From NCBI GenBank assembly GCA_046262635.1, contig JBHEMK010000045.1, positions 1 through 17,691 on the forward strand: a stretch of 17,691 nucleotides of DNA. The letters run 5' to 3'. Both the position numbers and the translations under genes were made by a program. The stretch comes from JBHEMK01 sp046262635 (GTDB lineage Bacteria; Actinomycetota; Thermoleophilia; Gaiellales; Gaiellaceae). Of this stretch, positions 1-8,156 are shown one piece after another (positions within the stretch are counted from its first letter, which is position 1; every line of letters starts with the position of its first letter). The notes beneath the pieces were generated by a model, which saw only the letters and a program-made list of their open reading frames with translations, had not been told where the DNA came from and searched no databases.

Positions 1-1
1 C

Positions 2-40
2 GTCGAGGTCGAGGCGGCGGCCGTCGGAGCCGCCGTCTAG
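2..40 (+). CDS. 3' end of upstream ORF, possibly cytochrome c oxidase subunit I (partial)
   Basis: An open frame enters from the left edge and ends at a TAG at 38-40, giving an Ala/Val/Glu-rich tail (ending VGAAV). The stop is immediately followed by the ATG of the subunit III gene, so the two are probably co-transcribed and translationally coupled. In actinobacterial oxidase clusters the gene before subunit III is often subunit I (ctaD), which makes that the likely identity. The 12 visible residues carry no diagnostic motif, so the identity is inferred from position only. Confidence 0.45.
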   Translation, partial: VEVEAAAVGAAV

Positions 41-655
41 ATGGCGGCGCACGCCGAGCCGCTCGGGCACGGGCACGAGGAGCACCACGGCCCGCCCACG
101 GCGAACGCCAGCTCGCGGGTCGCGCCGAGCGTACTCGGGATGTTCCTCTTCATCGGGACGGAGATCATGCTCTTCGGCTCGTTCTTCACCGCCTACTTCT
201 TCGTGCGCGTGGCCAACGCGACGCCGTGGCCGACCCCGCCGTTCCACCTGCCCGTGTTCGTCGCGGGCGTCAACACGTTGATCCTCGTCACCTCGAGCGC
301 CACGATCCACTGGGCCACGCAATCGATCAAGCGCGGCAACCACAACGGGCTCAAGGCGGGGATGCTGTTGACGTTTCTGCTGGGCCTCATCTTCCTGGTC
401 ACGCAGGCCCGCGAGTACTCGCGGATTGGCTTCAACACGGGTGACGGCGCCTTCGCGACGATCTTCTTCTGCCTCACCGGCCTGCACGGCGCCCACGTGT
501 TCGTCGGCCTGACGCTGCTCCTCTTCACAACCGTACGAGCCTTCCGCGGTCACTTCAGCCCCGAGCACCATCACGGCGTCGAGATCCCCGGGATCTACTG
601 GCACTTCGTCGACGTGATGTGGATCGTCGTCTACACCACCGTCTACATCCTCTAG
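41..655 (+). CDS. ctaE: Cytochrome c oxidase subunit III
   Basis: A 204-residue integral membrane subunit of the aa3-type haem-copper terminal oxidase; it supports the catalytic subunit I in the cytoplasmic membrane. A His-rich soluble N-terminus (residues 1-25) precedes about five hydrophobic helices. Family hallmarks are visible: the first helix with an acidic residue (GTEIMLFGSFF), the LTGLHGAHVFVG motif in the penultimate helix and the terminal YWHFVDVMWIVVY. The length fits the short five-helix bacterial form that lacks the first two helices of mitochondrial COX3. The ATG directly follows the upstream TAG, with no room for its own leader, so translation is probably coupled. The next gene begins 1 nt after this stop. 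Identification is firm. Confidence 0.95.
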   Translation: MAAHAEPLGHGHEEHHGPPTANASSRVAPSVLGMFLFIGTEIMLFGSFFTAYFFVRVANATPWPTPPFHLPVFVAGVNTLILVTSSATIHWATQSIKRGNHNGLKAGMLLTFLLGLIFLVTQAREYSRIGFNTGDGAFATIFFCLTGLHGAHVFVGLTLLLFTTVRAFRGHFSPEHHHGVEIPGIYWHFVDVMWIVVYTTVYIL

Positions 656-656
656 G

Positions 657-1310
657 ATGCCGAACCCTCTACGCAGCGAAGCCGAGGCGTACCGGTTCCT
701 CATGGTCACCATCGGCTACTTCGCCGCGATCGTGGTCGCCAGCCTGGTCGGAAACCGCTGGTGGGGTCTGGGCGTTTTCGCGGTGCTGACGGTGGCCGCT
801 GCCTGGTTTCTTCTCCGCCGAGACGACGGCACCCGTTCCGCGCAGGTTCAATCGACGCGGGAGTCCGCTCCAGGCGAGCGGCGCATCCTCGTCGTCGCCA
901 ACGAAACGGTGGGGGGCTCGACGCTGCGCGAGTGCATCCTCTCGAAGAGCGAGGGTCACCACGGCGAGGTGCTGATCGTCACGCCCGCGCTCAACTCGCC
1001 GCTCAGGCACTGGGTCTCCGACGAGGATGACGCCCGCGCGGCCGCACAGGGGCGGCTCGAGGCGAGTCTCGCCCGTCTAACCGAGCAGGGCGTCCCTGCC
1101 CGTGGCGAGGTCGGCGACGCCGAGCCGCTGCAGGCGATCGAGGACGCCCTGCGCACCTTCGGCGCCGACGAGGTGATCATCTCGACGCATCCGGAGGGCC
1201 GCTCCCACTGGCTGGAGCAGGGTCTGATCGCGCAGGCGCGCGACCGGTTCGCCGTGCCGATCACCCACGTCGTGGTCGACCTTGCCGACGAGACGGAGGA
1301 CGTTCGCTAA
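657..1310 (+). CDS. Two-TM membrane protein with a universal-stress-protein-like domain
   Basis: A 217-residue protein starting 1 nt after the subunit III stop (TAG-G-ATG), so it is almost certainly in the same transcript. Residues about 14-53 form two closely spaced hydrophobic helices (a hairpin) ending in RRDD. From about residue 75 there is an alpha/beta domain that begins with a beta strand (RRILVVANE), contains LIVTPAL, a helix-rich middle, DEVIISTHPEGRSHW and a terminal ITHVVVDL strand. This order fits a UspA/Rossmann-like fold, with GRSHW near the usual phosphate-binding loop region. The canonical ATP motif G-x2-G-x9-G-S/T is not clearly present, so nucleotide binding is uncertain. 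It is probably membrane-anchored with the Usp domain in the cytoplasm. A role tied to the oxidase is inferred from the operon only. Confidence 0.75.
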   Translation: MPNPLRSEAEAYRFLMVTIGYFAAIVVASLVGNRWWGLGVFAVLTVAAAWFLLRRDDGTRSAQVQSTRESAPGERRILVVANETVGGSTLRECILSKSEGHHGEVLIVTPALNSPLRHWVSDEDDARAAAQGRLEASLARLTEQGVPARGEVGDAEPLQAIEDALRTFGADEVIISTHPEGRSHWLEQGLIAQARDRFAVPITHVVVDLADETEDVR

Positions 1311-1365
1311 GCGGAACGCTGCACGTCGCGGGCGCACCGGCGCTTGCCGTGAGCGATCTGCTCAC
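1301..1365. terminator. Candidate terminator hairpins between convergent genes
   Basis: Two small inverted repeats lie between the plus-strand Usp-like gene and the convergent cytochrome gene. The first, CGTTC...GAACG, straddles the Usp-like stop (1301-1318). The second is a perfect 6-bp stem GTGAGC/GCTCAC with a 5-nt loop (1349-1365). Neither has a clear U tract, so they are weak candidates for a bidirectional stop. Confidence 0.35.
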
Positions 1366-1393
1366 CTCTCAGTGCGTCAGAGCGGCGGTGCGG

Positions 1394-2068
1394 TCACTTG
1401 CCGGCATTGCTCGCGACGAACTTCGCCACGGCGTCGATCTGCTTGTCGCTGAGCTTGCCCTTGAAGGCCGGCATCACGCCGCCGCCGCGAATCACCTGCC
1501 TCTTCACGCGCGCGAGCGGCGGCTTCAGCTGGTCGAGATTCGGACCGATCGTGCCGGTCGCCCCTGCCGCCGCCAGCGTGTGGCAGCTAGCGCAGTTGCC
1601 CTTGAAGATCGCCTTGCCGTTGGTGCTGCCCGCTGCGGGCGCCTTCGGCTCCGCGCCGTTCACGCCCGCGGTCGACGCGACGTAGGCCGCGACGTCGGCG
1701 AGTGCTGCGGATCGATCCTTGACACAGCCCGCCGGCCGGTCGCTCTTGCCGCCCTTGCACACCGGAAAGAGCGTCGCGGGCGGGGGCATCGGCAGGTTCG
1801 GCAGGCGCATCTGGTCGAGCACGACGTTCAGGATCGCGCTCTGGCTGAACCCCTGGTTCCGGTCGCCGGCGAAAGCGCCGTCCAGGTCGGGTCCGACGGT
1901 GGCGGTGCTTCCCGCCGCCGCAAGCGCGTGACAGCCCGCGCACTTCGCCGTGAAGAGCTTGGCGCCGTTCTGCACATCGCCGGTCGCGTGGTCGATCCCA
2001 CCCGTGCCGCACCCTGCGACCGCAAGAGCCGCGCCGCAGGCGAGGAGAACGGCTGTGAGCTTCGGCAC
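1394..2068 (-). CDS. Di-haem c-type cytochrome lipoprotein
   Basis: A 224-residue exported electron carrier with two cytochrome c domains. The N-terminus is a lipoprotein signal peptide (residues 1-20) ending in a lipobox, LAVAGC, with Cys20 as the lipidation site. Domain 1 has the haem motif CAGCH at 43-47 and a likely axial Met at 94 (LPMPP). Domain 2 has CASCH at 159-163 and a likely axial Met at 199 (GVMPAF). An extra Cys pair, Cys104 and Cys115, sits in an insertion at the end of domain 1. The GTG start at 2068 is chosen because the signal peptide begins there; the frame stays open upstream but is only a shadow of the STAS gene. The start lies 1 nt after the STAS stop, implying translational coupling. 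It probably passes electrons to the aa3 oxidase or another terminal acceptor; the partner is not shown by the sequence. Confidence 0.88.
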   Translation of the reverse strand: MPKLTAVLLACGAALAVAGCGTGGIDHATGDVQNGAKLFTAKCAGCHALAAAGSTATVGPDLDGAFAGDRNQGFSQSAILNVVLDQMRLPNLPMPPPATLFPVCKGGKSDRPAGCVKDRSAALADVAAYVASTAGVNGAEPKAPAAGSTNGKAIFKGNCASCHTLAAAGATGTIGPNLDQLKPPLARVKRQVIRGGGVMPAFKGKLSDKQIDAVAKFVASNAGK

Positions 2069-2069
2069 G

Positions 2070-2438
2070 CTACGCGGGAGGCTGGCTGCCCGTCTTCCCG
2101 ACCGCGCCGACGGCCTCGTCCCGCGTCGGATAGATCGTGAAGACGCGGTCGAGGCCGGTGATCTCGAAGATCTTGGTGATGTTGCGATCCTTGCAGACGA
2201 GCGAGAGCTGGCCGTCGTTCGAACGCAGCCGCTTGACGCCGCCGACAAGCACGCCAAGCGTCGTCGAGTCGATGAAGGTCGTGTCCGTGAAGTCAACCAC
2301 GACCTCCTTGCCTCCCTGGCCGATCACGTCCAGCAGCTGCTGCTTGAACTCCGGCGCCGTGTAGAGGTCGACCTCGCCCGCGAGGGAGATCACGTACCCA
2401 TCGTCGCCCAACTGCTCGGTCTTGATGTCGAAGTTCAT
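2070..2438 (-). CDS. STAS-domain anti-sigma factor antagonist (SpoIIAA/RsbV type)
   Basis: A 122-residue single STAS domain. Proteins of this family bind an anti-sigma kinase in their unphosphorylated state and so free a sigma factor; phosphorylation of a conserved Ser switches them off. The family pattern is intact: an N-terminal strand leading to GEVDLYTAPEF, then VVVDFTDTTFIDSTTLGVLVG, where Asp57-Ser58 aligns with the Asp-Ser phosphoacceptor pair of Bacillus SpoIIAA, and a C-terminal LDRVFTIYPT strand. A G-rich Shine-Dalgarno-like run lies at 2442-2448. It overlaps a perfect CCCCCGGGGG palindrome (2444-2453) that could fold over the ribosome site. No cognate kinase or sigma factor is in the window. 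The stop is 1 nt from the start of the cytochrome gene. Confidence 0.92.
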   Translation of the reverse strand: MNFDIKTEQLGDDGYVISLAGEVDLYTAPEFKQQLLDVIGQGGKEVVVDFTDTTFIDSTTLGVLVGGVKRLRSNDGQLSLVCKDRNITKIFEITGLDRVFTIYPTRDEAVGAVGKTGSQPPA

Positions 2439-2481
2439 CCGTCCCCCCGGGGGTAGATCGTTGGCCGAACCGGGCGGGAGT

Positions 2482-3348
2482 CTACCCCGAGCGAGTCGGC
2501 TGGAGCGTCTTGATCTTTTGCCTGATCTGCGCGGCCTGGTCGGGCAGGAGCTTGGCCGCCCTTTTCAACGCTGCGATCTCGACCGGCGTGTTGCGCGCGG
2601 CCTCCGAGACGGTGGCCAGGTCGAGCTGGACGCTGGCATCGTCCGGGCGCAGCTTGGCCAGCTTCTGGTAGGTCCCCACCGCTGCGGTGTAGGCGGCTAC
2701 GGCCTGCGAGCCGACCGCGTTCGACTCGCTCGAGACCTGGGTCTGGACGGCCTGCAAGACCGGGTCTTGGCCGAGGGCCTTCCCGAGGGCTGACGTCACC
2801 GGCGGCCCGAACGTCTGGCTGGCGTACGCCTCTTGCTGGCGAACCTGGGCCAGCGACGCGTCCTGGGCAAGCGCATCAGCCTTCGTCCGCTGCAGCGACC
2901 CGAGCTCGGCGAGGGCCTTGCCGTCCTTCGGGGCAAGCGAGACGTAGGTCGTCAAAGCGTTGACCGCGTCGTCGGTGTGATTCGACTTTTGCTCGAAGGC
3001 CGTCGCGAGCTCGCGCCAGGCCTGTGCACTCCGCGGAGATTTGGCGACCTTCTTCTGCGCGGAGGAAATCGAGGGACCGCTCGAGCCTCCCTTGAAGAGG
3101 TTATTGAACAGGTCGCCGAGGCTGCCGTTCCCGGAGCCGCCGACACCCGAGCCGACTCCGAAGAAGATGAAGCCACCTGCGAAGACGATTGCCAGGAGGA
3201 CGAAGATCCATTTCGCCTGGCGCCGGATCCGGGAGAAGAAGAGCGTCTGCTCGTACTGACTCAGGTTCCGGCGGCCGCCCCGGCGCTTGCGGGTGCGGCG
3301 AGCATCCGGCTGCGGGCGCTTTCCGCGTTTCGTCGCAGCTCGTGCCAT
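2482..3348 (-). CDS. Single-pass membrane protein with TPR-like repeats
   Basis: A 288-residue protein with a very basic cytoplasmic N-terminus (residues 1-30, rich in Arg/Lys), one transmembrane helix at about 46-66 (WIFVLLAIVFAGGF), a Gly/Ser linker (67-93) and a helical extracytoplasmic region. The helical region has TPR-like units near 107-140 (AWRELATAFEQ ... YVSLAPKD), 142-160 and 213-246 (YQKLAKLRPDDASVQLDLA). TPR domains mediate protein-protein contacts, so it may be a scaffold in the envelope; no enzyme motif is visible. The ATG at 3348 is preceded by a strong AGGAGG at 3355-3360. That site and the first 88 nt of the gene lie inside the upstream amidohydrolase gene in another frame. 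The STAS gene follows after 43 nt. Confidence 0.8.
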   Translation of the reverse strand: MARAATKRGKRPQPDARRTRKRRGGRRNLSQYEQTLFFSRIRRQAKWIFVLLAIVFAGGFIFFGVGSGVGGSGNGSLGDLFNNLFKGGSSGPSISSAQKKVAKSPRSAQAWRELATAFEQKSNHTDDAVNALTTYVSLAPKDGKALAELGSLQRTKADALAQDASLAQVRQQEAYASQTFGPPVTSALGKALGQDPVLQAVQTQVSSESNAVGSQAVAAYTAAVGTYQKLAKLRPDDASVQLDLATVSEAARNTPVEIAALKRAAKLLPDQAAQIRQKIKTLQPTRSG

Positions 3349-4574
3349 TCGAATCCTCCTCTCTCGTACCGGGCCTCGCCGTCGACGAGGGTGGTGATCA
3401 CTCTTTCCCGGGTGCCGCCGAAGACGACTGCAGCTGCCGGATTCTCCCACGGATGGTAGGGCGAGCCCTCCAATGAGACGACCGTCAGGTCGGCTCGTTT
3501 GCCCGGAGCGAGCGATCCGACCTCCGCGTCGAGACCCAGTGCCCGGGCTGAGCCCAGCGTAGCGAGGTCGAGGGCGCGCTCGGCCGTCAGCGCGTCGGCC
3601 CGCCGCTCGCGCGCTCGAGCACAGAGGACGGCGGCGCGCAGCTCCTCGAAGATGTCGAAGGACGGCGTCGAGGCCGGGCTGTCGGTGCCGAGCCCGAGCC
3701 GAACGCCCGCAGCATGCATCGCAACCAACGGGGCGATCCCGCAGCCGAGGAAGCCGTTCGAGCGGGGGCAATGGGCGACGCCGGTGCCGGTCCGGGCGAG
3801 CAGGTCGATCTCGCCGCCGTCGAGGTCGACGCAGTGCGCGGCAAGCAGCTGGGGGCCGAGCAGGCCGGCAGAGTCGAGCAGCCGCGTCCCGCTCGTCCCG
3901 GGCGGTGCGACGAGCAGGCGTGCGATGCTCGCCATCGGCCCGCGGCCGTACAGGAGCCACTCGTTCTCGGCGCGGCTCTCGGAGATGTGGGTCGCCACCG
4001 GCAGGCCGAGGCGGCCGCAGGCCTCGTAGACCTCGAGGCTGGTGCTGTAGGGAGCATGCGGGGAGACGCCGAGGCCGACCCGGTCGGAGAGGTATCCGGA
4101 GAGCTCATCCCGGAGCGCGGCGAAGCGCTCCATGGCCGCCCGCGGGTCGTCGCCGAAGACCTCGAGGTAGACGATCGCGCGCAGGCCGAGCTCCGCGGCC
4201 GCGCGAGCGGCCGCGCCGGTGAAGCTCGCATCGCCGATCGTCGTCACCCCGGCCGCCAGGCACTCGGCAGCGCCCAGCCGCGCAATCGCCACCGCGTCGC
4301 CGGAAGCGAGCCTGCCCTTCCGCTCGATGTGAAGCCCGAGCCAGGGGTCGAAGTCGAGCCCGTCGCCGAAGCCGGCATAGACGGCGTACTCGAGGTGCGT
4401 GTGGGCGTTGACGAAGCCCGGCAGGATCGCTGCGCCGTCGAAGCGTCGGCCGGTACCGAGCTCCTCGGCGGCCCCAACCGCGACGATGCGCCCGCCCTGA
4501 AGCATGACCGCTCCTCCCCGGATCGGCGGCCCCTCGATCGGGAGCACCCAGTCGGCCGAGAGGACATCCGTCAT
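3261..4574 (-). CDS. Amidohydrolase-superfamily deaminase (MTA/SAH or aminodeoxyfutalosine deaminase-like)
   Basis: A 437-residue metal-dependent hydrolase of the amidohydrolase superfamily, predicted cytosolic. Metal and catalytic residues are present in order: NAHTH with His58 and His60, THISES with His196 and Glu199, AAHCVD with His247, HCPRSN from His268, and GLGTDSP with Asp298. The C-terminal LAPGKRADLTVV is the usual return to the small beta-sandwich domain. This arrangement matches purine-type deaminases acting on 5'-methylthioadenosine, S-adenosylhomocysteine or 6-amino-6-deoxyfutalosine (the menaquinone futalosine pathway). Substrate cannot be fixed here and no other mqn gene is in view. 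The ATG at 4574 has no clear Shine-Dalgarno, but the N-terminal strand fits the family. Its last 88 nt overlap the TPR gene. Confidence 0.85.
   Translation of the reverse strand: MTDVLSADWVLPIEGPPIRGGAVMLQGGRIVAVGAAEELGTGRRFDGAAILPGFVNAHTHLEYAVYAGFGDGLDFDPWLGLHIERKGRLASGDAVAIARLGAAECLAAGVTTIGDASFTGAAARAAAELGLRAIVYLEVFGDDPRAAMERFAALRDELSGYLSDRVGLGVSPHAPYSTSLEVYEACGRLGLPVATHISESRAENEWLLYGRGPMASIARLLVAPPGTSGTRLLDSAGLLGPQLLAAHCVDLDGGEIDLLARTGTGVAHCPRSNGFLGCGIAPLVAMHAAGVRLGLGTDSPASTPSFDIFEELRAAVLCARARERRADALTAERALDLATLGSARALGLDAEVGSLAPGKRADLTVVSLEGSPYHPWENPAAAVVFGGTRERVITTLVDGEARYERGGFEWHELRRNAESARSRMLAAPASAGAAAGT
3355..3360 (-). promoter_or_regulatory. Ribosome binding site that fixes the TPR gene start
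   Basis: A consensus AGGAGG (minus strand) lies 6 nt before the ATG at 3348. It falls inside amidohydrolase codons for Arg-Gly-Gly. It is the main reason to accept this ATG despite the 88-nt overlap with the upstream gene. Confidence 0.8.
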
Positions 4575-4832
4575 TGGTCGTCAGGGGCGCCGCAACCACT
4601 GCGTGGCGCGGTTTCCCCATCCCCCTTCCGATCCGACCGCGCTGTTTTCCCGCAGACGGCTTCCTGAGGATCTTCTTGGCATGGGTTACGCCGCCTGGCC
4701 TGACGCAGCTTCAATGCGCACCGTGTGGCGATCGTAGATCACGGACTCGGCGGGCCGGCGACGCTAGGCGCCGGCGTCGCCCGACCACCGAGGTCAAATG
4801 GTGCCCCGCTCGTCGACGACCGCCGGTCGAGG
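4575..4832. other. Intergenic region between tatC and the amidohydrolase gene
   Basis: About 258 nt without a credible gene. On the minus strand it should carry the end of the tat transcript and the promoter of the amidohydrolase operon. A TTGAAG at roughly -35 spacing from a GTAACC-like box can be picked out, but the match is too poor to call a promoter. Confidence 0.5.
4757..4781 (-). terminator. Candidate GC-rich terminator hairpin downstream of tatC
   Basis: A perfect 8-bp inverted repeat, GGCGACGC/GCGTCGCC, with a 9-nt loop lies about 52 nt past the tatC stop. There is no U tract after it on the minus strand, so it may be an intrinsic terminator of the U-less kind or simply a 3'-end-stabilising hairpin. 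Confidence 0.35.
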
Positions 4833-5594
4833 TCAGTCGGAGACGGCCGCGGTGGTCACCGATGCGCGCCGCTCGATCAGGACGGAGAGCCAGATCGAGC
4901 CTTCGAAGAGCACCATCAGCGGGATCATCTCGAGGGTGGTCGTGACCGGGTCGACGCCCGGGAGCGCGACGGCCAGGATGGCCATCGAGGCGTAGCCGAT
5001 CCGGCGGTTCCGCCGCAGCATCGCCGACGAGAGCACGCCGAGACGCACCAGCGCAAGGATGAAGATCGGCACCTCGAAGACGACCACGACGGCGATCAGC
5101 ACGAGCGACGCGAAGGCGATGTAGTCCTTCGCCCGGATCTGGATGTTGTAGAGGGTGGAGTCGTAGTTCGTCAGGAAATGCAAGGCCGCAGGCAAGGCGA
5201 CGAAGTAGCCGAAGCCGAGACCGAGCGCGGCCAGCGCCGTCGCGAACGCGACGAGGCCGGCGACGACCCGCTGGGCGTGGAGCTCGAAGGCGGGCGCGAG
5301 GAACCCCCAGACTTGCCAGAGCACGACCGGCAGCGCCAGGATCAGCCCCGCGTAGAGACTCACCCACATGCCGGTGAGGAACGGCTCCGCGACGCCGAAC
5401 GTCACGAGGTGCCGCCGGTTCGCCGGCAGCGCGTCCTCGAGCCAGTGGACAAGGTGCGAGTGGAACGCGTATGCGACGCCGAAGCCGACGGCGACCGCCA
5501 GGAGCGCGACGACGATGCGCGTGCGCAGCTCGCCAAGGTGCTCGACGAGCGTCGCCTCCTCGCCGTAGCTCAGGCGGCGGGGCAGCGCTCTCAT
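4833..5594 (-). CDS. tatC: Sec-independent protein translocase subunit TatC
   Basis: A 253-residue polytopic membrane protein that forms the receptor core of the twin-arginine translocase, which exports folded proteins bearing an RR signal. Six hydrophobic segments can be counted. Family hallmarks include the N-terminal cytoplasmic LVEHLGELRTRI (residues 17-27), the FGVAEPFLTGMWVSLYAG stretch after the first periplasmic loop, a Pro-rich QVWGFLAPAFELH segment and FEVP at 173-176 with the conserved Glu174. The ATG at 5594 is 6 nt past the tatA stop, so the two genes form an operon. A substrate with a clear RR leader is encoded at 10932-11528. Confidence 0.97.
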   Translation of the reverse strand: MRALPRRLSYGEEATLVEHLGELRTRIVVALLAVAVGFGVAYAFHSHLVHWLEDALPANRRHLVTFGVAEPFLTGMWVSLYAGLILALPVVLWQVWGFLAPAFELHAQRVVAGLVAFATALAALGLGFGYFVALPAALHFLTNYDSTLYNIQIRAKDYIAFASLVLIAVVVVFEVPIFILALVRLGVLSSAMLRRNRRIGYASMAILAVALPGVDPVTTTLEMIPLMVLFEGSIWLSVLIERRASVTTAAVSD

Positions 5595-5600
5595 GGCGTC

Positions 5601-5834
5601 CTAGACGGAGTCGTGCTCGCGGGTCGAGGCGCCGACGGATGCCGGGGGGTCGGGCGCGCGCGGAAGCGAGCCCAGCTCGTCGTCGTCCTTGCTGTTGCCG
5701 CTGATCGAGTCCTTGAACTCCCGCATCCCCTTGCCGAGCGAGCGGCCCATCTCCGGCAGCCGCTTCGGGCCGAAGATCAGGAGCAGCACGACCAGCAGCA
5801 CGATCAACTCCGGCAAACCAATCCAACCAGGCAT
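5601..5834 (-). CDS. tatA: Twin-arginine translocase subunit TatA
   Basis: A 77-residue protein with the TatA/E architecture: a single transmembrane helix (residues about 6-21, ELIVLLVVLLLIFG), the FGPKRLPE hinge, an amphipathic helix (MGRSLGKGMREFKDSI) and a charged, disordered tail. TatA oligomers form the transport element recruited by TatC. The ATG at 5834 is chosen because the family sequence begins there (MPGWIGLPEL); the frame stays open farther upstream only as a shadow of sufC. Downstream tatC follows after 6 nt. The short tail and no TatB gene beside it suggest a system where TatA may also serve in the TatB role, or TatB lies elsewhere. Confidence 0.95.
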   Translation of the reverse strand: MPGWIGLPELIVLLVVLLLIFGPKRLPEMGRSLGKGMREFKDSISGNSKDDDELGSLPRAPDPPASVGASTREHDSV

Positions 5835-5958
5835 GACAGCGATGGTAGCGGTTTTCGGCAGTGTTGTGGGCAGCATCCGCACGGAGGTGCGTCCGCTAGA
5901 CTGCGTGTTACGAACTGGGGCTGAAAGCCCGGAAAATTCGAGGATTGGAACCGCACGA
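5835..5958. promoter_or_regulatory. Divergent promoter region between tatA and sufC
   Basis: These 124 nt separate divergently read tatA and sufC and must hold both promoters. A TAGACT at 5897-5902 fits the TAnnnT form of a -10 box for sufC, but no good -35 is found at 16-18 nt. An AGGATTGGA at 5941-5949 may be the sufC ribosome site. No clear inverted-repeat operator for a SufR or IscR-type regulator was seen. Confidence 0.5.
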
Positions 5959-6737
<779 letters not shown>

Positions 6738-6738
<1 letters not shown>

Positions 6739-8156
6739 TGGCACAGTCTGAGACCGAAGTCGTCCAGGGGATCGGTTCCGACTACAAAATCAAGTACGGC
6801 TTCCGCGCCGACGAGAACTACTTCTTCAAGTCCGGCCGCGGCCTGTCGCACGAGCTCGTCGACGCGATTTCGAGCCACAAGAGCGAGCCCGACTGGATGC
6901 GGAAGTTCCGGCACAAGAGCCTGGACTACTTCGTCGCCCGGCCGCTGCCGACCTGGGGTGGCAACGTCGCCGAGATCGACTTCGAGAACATCTTCTACTA
7001 CATCAAGCCAACCGAGAACCAGGCGAACGCCTGGGAGGACCTGCCCTCCGAGATCAAGGACACCTGGGACAAGCTCGGGATCCCCGAGGCTGAGAAGAAG
7101 TACCTCGCCGGTGTCGGCGCGCAATACGAGTCCGAGGTCGTCTACCACAAGCTCCAGGAGGATCTCGAGCAGCAGGGCGTGCTGTTCCTGGACATGGACT
7201 CGGGCCTGCGCGAGCACGAGGACATCGTCAAGCAGTACATGGGGACGATCATTCCGCAGAACGACAACAAGTTCGCCGCGCTGAATTCGGCCGTCTGGTC
7301 GGGTGGCTCGTTCATCTACGTGCCGCCCGGCGTGAAGATCGAGCTGCCGCTGCAGGCCTACTTCCGGATCAACGCCGAGAACATGGGTCAGTTCGAGCGG
7401 ACCCTGATCATCGTCGACGAGGGCGCGTACGTGCACTACGTCGAGGGTTGCACGGCGCCGATCTACTCGACCGACTCGCTGCACTCCGCCGTCGTCGAGA
7501 TCGTCGTCAAGAAGGGCGGTCGCTGCCGCTACACGACGATCCAGAACTGGTCGAACAATGTCTACAACCTCGTGACGAAGCGCGCCGTCGCCTACGAGGA
7601 CGCGACGATGGAGTGGGTCGACGGGAATCTGGGCTCGAAGCTCACGATGAAGTACCCGGCGATCTGGCTGATGGGCGACCGCGCCCACGGTGAGGTGCTC
7701 TCGATCGCCTTCGCCGGGCAGGGCCAGCACCAGGACGCCGGCGGCAAGTGCGTCCATGTCGCGCCGAACACGACCTCCGTGATCACGTCCAAGTCGATCT
7801 CGAAGAACGGCGGCCGCGCGGGCTACCGCGGTCTGCTCGAGGTCGCGAAGGGCGCCAAGCGATCGAAGTCCAAGGTGGTCTGCGACGCGCTGATCCTCGA
7901 TGAGGACTCGCGCTCCGACACCTACCCGTACATCAAGATCGACGAGGACGAGGTCGACATCGGCCACGAGGCGACGGTGTCGAAGATCGGCGAGGAGCAG
8001 CTCTTCTACCTGATGAGCCGTGGCCTCTCCGAGTCGGAGGCGAGCGCGATGATCGTGTCCGGCTTCGTCGAGCCGATCACGAAGGAGCTTCCGCTGGAGT
8101 ATGCGGTCGAGATGAACCGCCTGATCCAGATTCAGATGGAAGGGTCGGTTGGCTAG
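6738..8156 (+). CDS. sufB: Fe-S cluster assembly scaffold SufB
   Basis: A 472-residue beta-helix scaffold subunit that, with SufD and SufC, builds nascent Fe-S clusters. Cys382 (VVCDAL) aligns with E. coli SufB Cys405, the sulfur-accepting residue, and Glu411 (GHEAT) aligns with Glu434; both were placed by counting back from the shared C-terminal SVG. The family stretches GEEQLFYLMSRG and ELPLEYAVE are present. A GGAGG at 6724-6728 serves the start. Both the GTG at 6735 and the ATG at 6738 are usable; the ATG is preferred because it overlaps the sufC TGA as TGATG. The 3' end overlaps the sufD TTG start by 8 nt. Confidence 0.97.

Noticed and set aside
1349..2140. A 263-codon plus-strand frame opposite the cytochrome gene
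   Set aside because: The minus-strand reading has two CxxCH motifs and a lipobox; this is its shadow.
4725..5924. A 399-codon plus-strand frame opposite tatA and tatC
   Set aside because: Charged, repetitive Arg/Asp/Glu composition with no fold signal; TatC and TatA on the other strand are certain.
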